A DNA stretch of 6,210 nucleotides from Chloroflexota bacterium (lineage in GTDB: Bacteria > Chloroflexota > Anaerolineae > Promineifilales > Promineifilaceae): positions 1 through 6,210 of the forward strand of contig JAUVOB010000095.1 in assembly GCA_030599405.1 (NCBI GenBank), given 5' to 3'. Positions within the stretch are counted from its first letter, which is position 1, and each line of letters opens with the position of its first letter. This document shows positions 5,637 to 6,210 of this stretch, in pieces. The position numbers were made by a program, and so were the translations under genes. The notes under the pieces were generated by a model. The model did not search any database. It was given only the letters and a program-made list of their open reading frames with translations, and was not told the origin of the DNA.

Positions 5637-6210
5637 GGTAAGGCGCCCTGTGTTATCGGATTGAAATCCTCTGCCGGAGATAACGTCCCGGTAATCTGAT
5701 GTCGGATCGAAGCCATATGCCTTTGCATCAAGGGTGACCCTTCGTCTATTTGCCGACACATTGTGTAGGCACAATAAACGGGAGCTGTCTCCGTTCCGTG
5801 TTCGCAAGACTGTAAACAAGGACTGGTTGATCTTAAGCACCCTTTGGTCGCCGAAAGGGTCGAACGCCTTGACTCCGGCCCGGCACTTCAGTAGTCGAAT
5901 GTATCCACTGAAAACGTGATGTCGTAAAGAACTGGAATTCGACAGTTCCTCCACCAGTTTTTTTCGACCTAGTTTCTCTCTATTGATTGTCCGTGGTTCT
6001 CCACTATCTTCAGCGCCCGTAGTCCAACCTCTGGACCCGACAAGGCTGTGGAAATAGATACCGGGTAAGCCTTTCAATGCTAGCATTATCGCCTGGGACG
6101 AAAGGAATCTCTTAGAAATGAGCTCGATGCTCTCGTCGACGCGGCCTGGTGGCTCGAGGGCGTCTAGGTAGTTCATGTTCAGCTCGTAGGGACTTCGCGT
6201 TCCGTCCGGA
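5592..6210 (-). CDS. Sugar phosphorylase of GH13 subfamily 18 (sucrose/glucosylglycerate phosphorylase type), C-terminal part
   Basis: The minus-strand frame is open from the right edge to TGA 5594-5592, giving 205 C-terminal residues; the N-terminus and most of the catalytic barrel lie outside. The first visible residues, DGTRSPYELNMNYLDAL, continue in frame upstream of the ATG at 6176, so that ATG is internal. Features typical of sucrose phosphorylase relatives are YELNxNYLDAL, a helix RFLSSQAIMLALKGLPGIYF, the HSLVGSR loop, and INREKL, followed by the small beta C-terminal domain ending GPYDFFWLIAA. Members split a glucoside (sucrose, sucrose-6-phosphate or glucosylglycerate) with phosphate to give glucose-1-phosphate. 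The GSR...TG/SGEPRTINREKL region recalls glucosylglycerate phosphorylases more than true sucrose phosphorylases, but the substrate-deciding loops are not all in the window. No frameshift or stop is seen. It converges on and overlaps the ABC transporter gene. Confidence 0.85.
   Translation of the reverse strand, partial: PDGTRSPYELNMNYLDALEPPGRVDESIELISKRFLSSQAIMLALKGLPGIYFHSLVGSRGWTTGAEDSGEPRTINREKLGRKKLVEELSNSSSLRHHVFSGYIRLLKCRAGVKAFDPFGDQRVLKINQSLFTVLRTRNGDSSRLLCLHNVSANRRRVTLDAKAYGFDPTSDYRDVISGRGFQSDNTGRLTLTFGPYDFFWLIAA

Overview
The window holds six protein-coding genes and almost no empty DNA. Two genes are cut by the window edges. Base composition is moderate in GC. The gene set suggests a bacterium of the Chloroflexota or a neighbouring lineage: an FhaA-like plus FhaB-like FHA pair, a SelD with the Cys-Ala-Gly-(Cys/Sec)-Ala-x-Lys type active site, a GH13 sugar phosphorylase, and a protein resembling a family I recall as DUF6909. 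This placement is an inference from recalled protein families, not a database result.

Left part, minus strand (2171 down to 1): selD followed after 22 bases by a long protein of unknown function that runs off the left edge. The main point here is that selD does not begin at the GTG at 2081, as a plain ORF reading would suggest. The frame continues upstream through one TGA (2115-2117) to an ATG at 2171. That TGA falls exactly on the catalytic Cys/Sec position of selenophosphate synthetase, and the restored protein has 347 residues, the length I recall for E. coli SelD. So selD itself appears to encode a selenoprotein, and two stem-loops just after the TGA are candidate bacterial SECIS elements. 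The organism should therefore have the full selenocysteine machinery (SelA, SelB, tRNA-Sec), none of which is in this window.

Middle part, divergent control region (2172-2304): a leftward sigma70-type promoter for selD (TTTACC-17-TATACT) and a rightward near-consensus promoter (TTGACG-17-TATAAT) lie back to back. The rightward promoter places the transcript start at about the ATG at 2305, so the FHA gene is probably expressed from a leaderless mRNA.

Right part, plus strand (2305-5636): a soluble FhaA-like protein (DUF3662-like N-terminus plus FHA domain), a membrane-anchored FhaB-like FHA protein joined by an ATGA overlap, then after 126 bases a 662-residue ABC exporter half-transporter with an unusual acidic/basic insertion near the start of its ATPase domain. 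No Ser/Thr kinase is present here, although FHA proteins normally read phosphothreonine marks made by one.

Right edge, minus strand (6210 to 5592): the C-terminal part of a GH13 subfamily 18 sugar phosphorylase (sucrose or glucosylglycerate phosphorylase type). Its last 45 bases overlap the end of the ABC transporter gene tail to tail.
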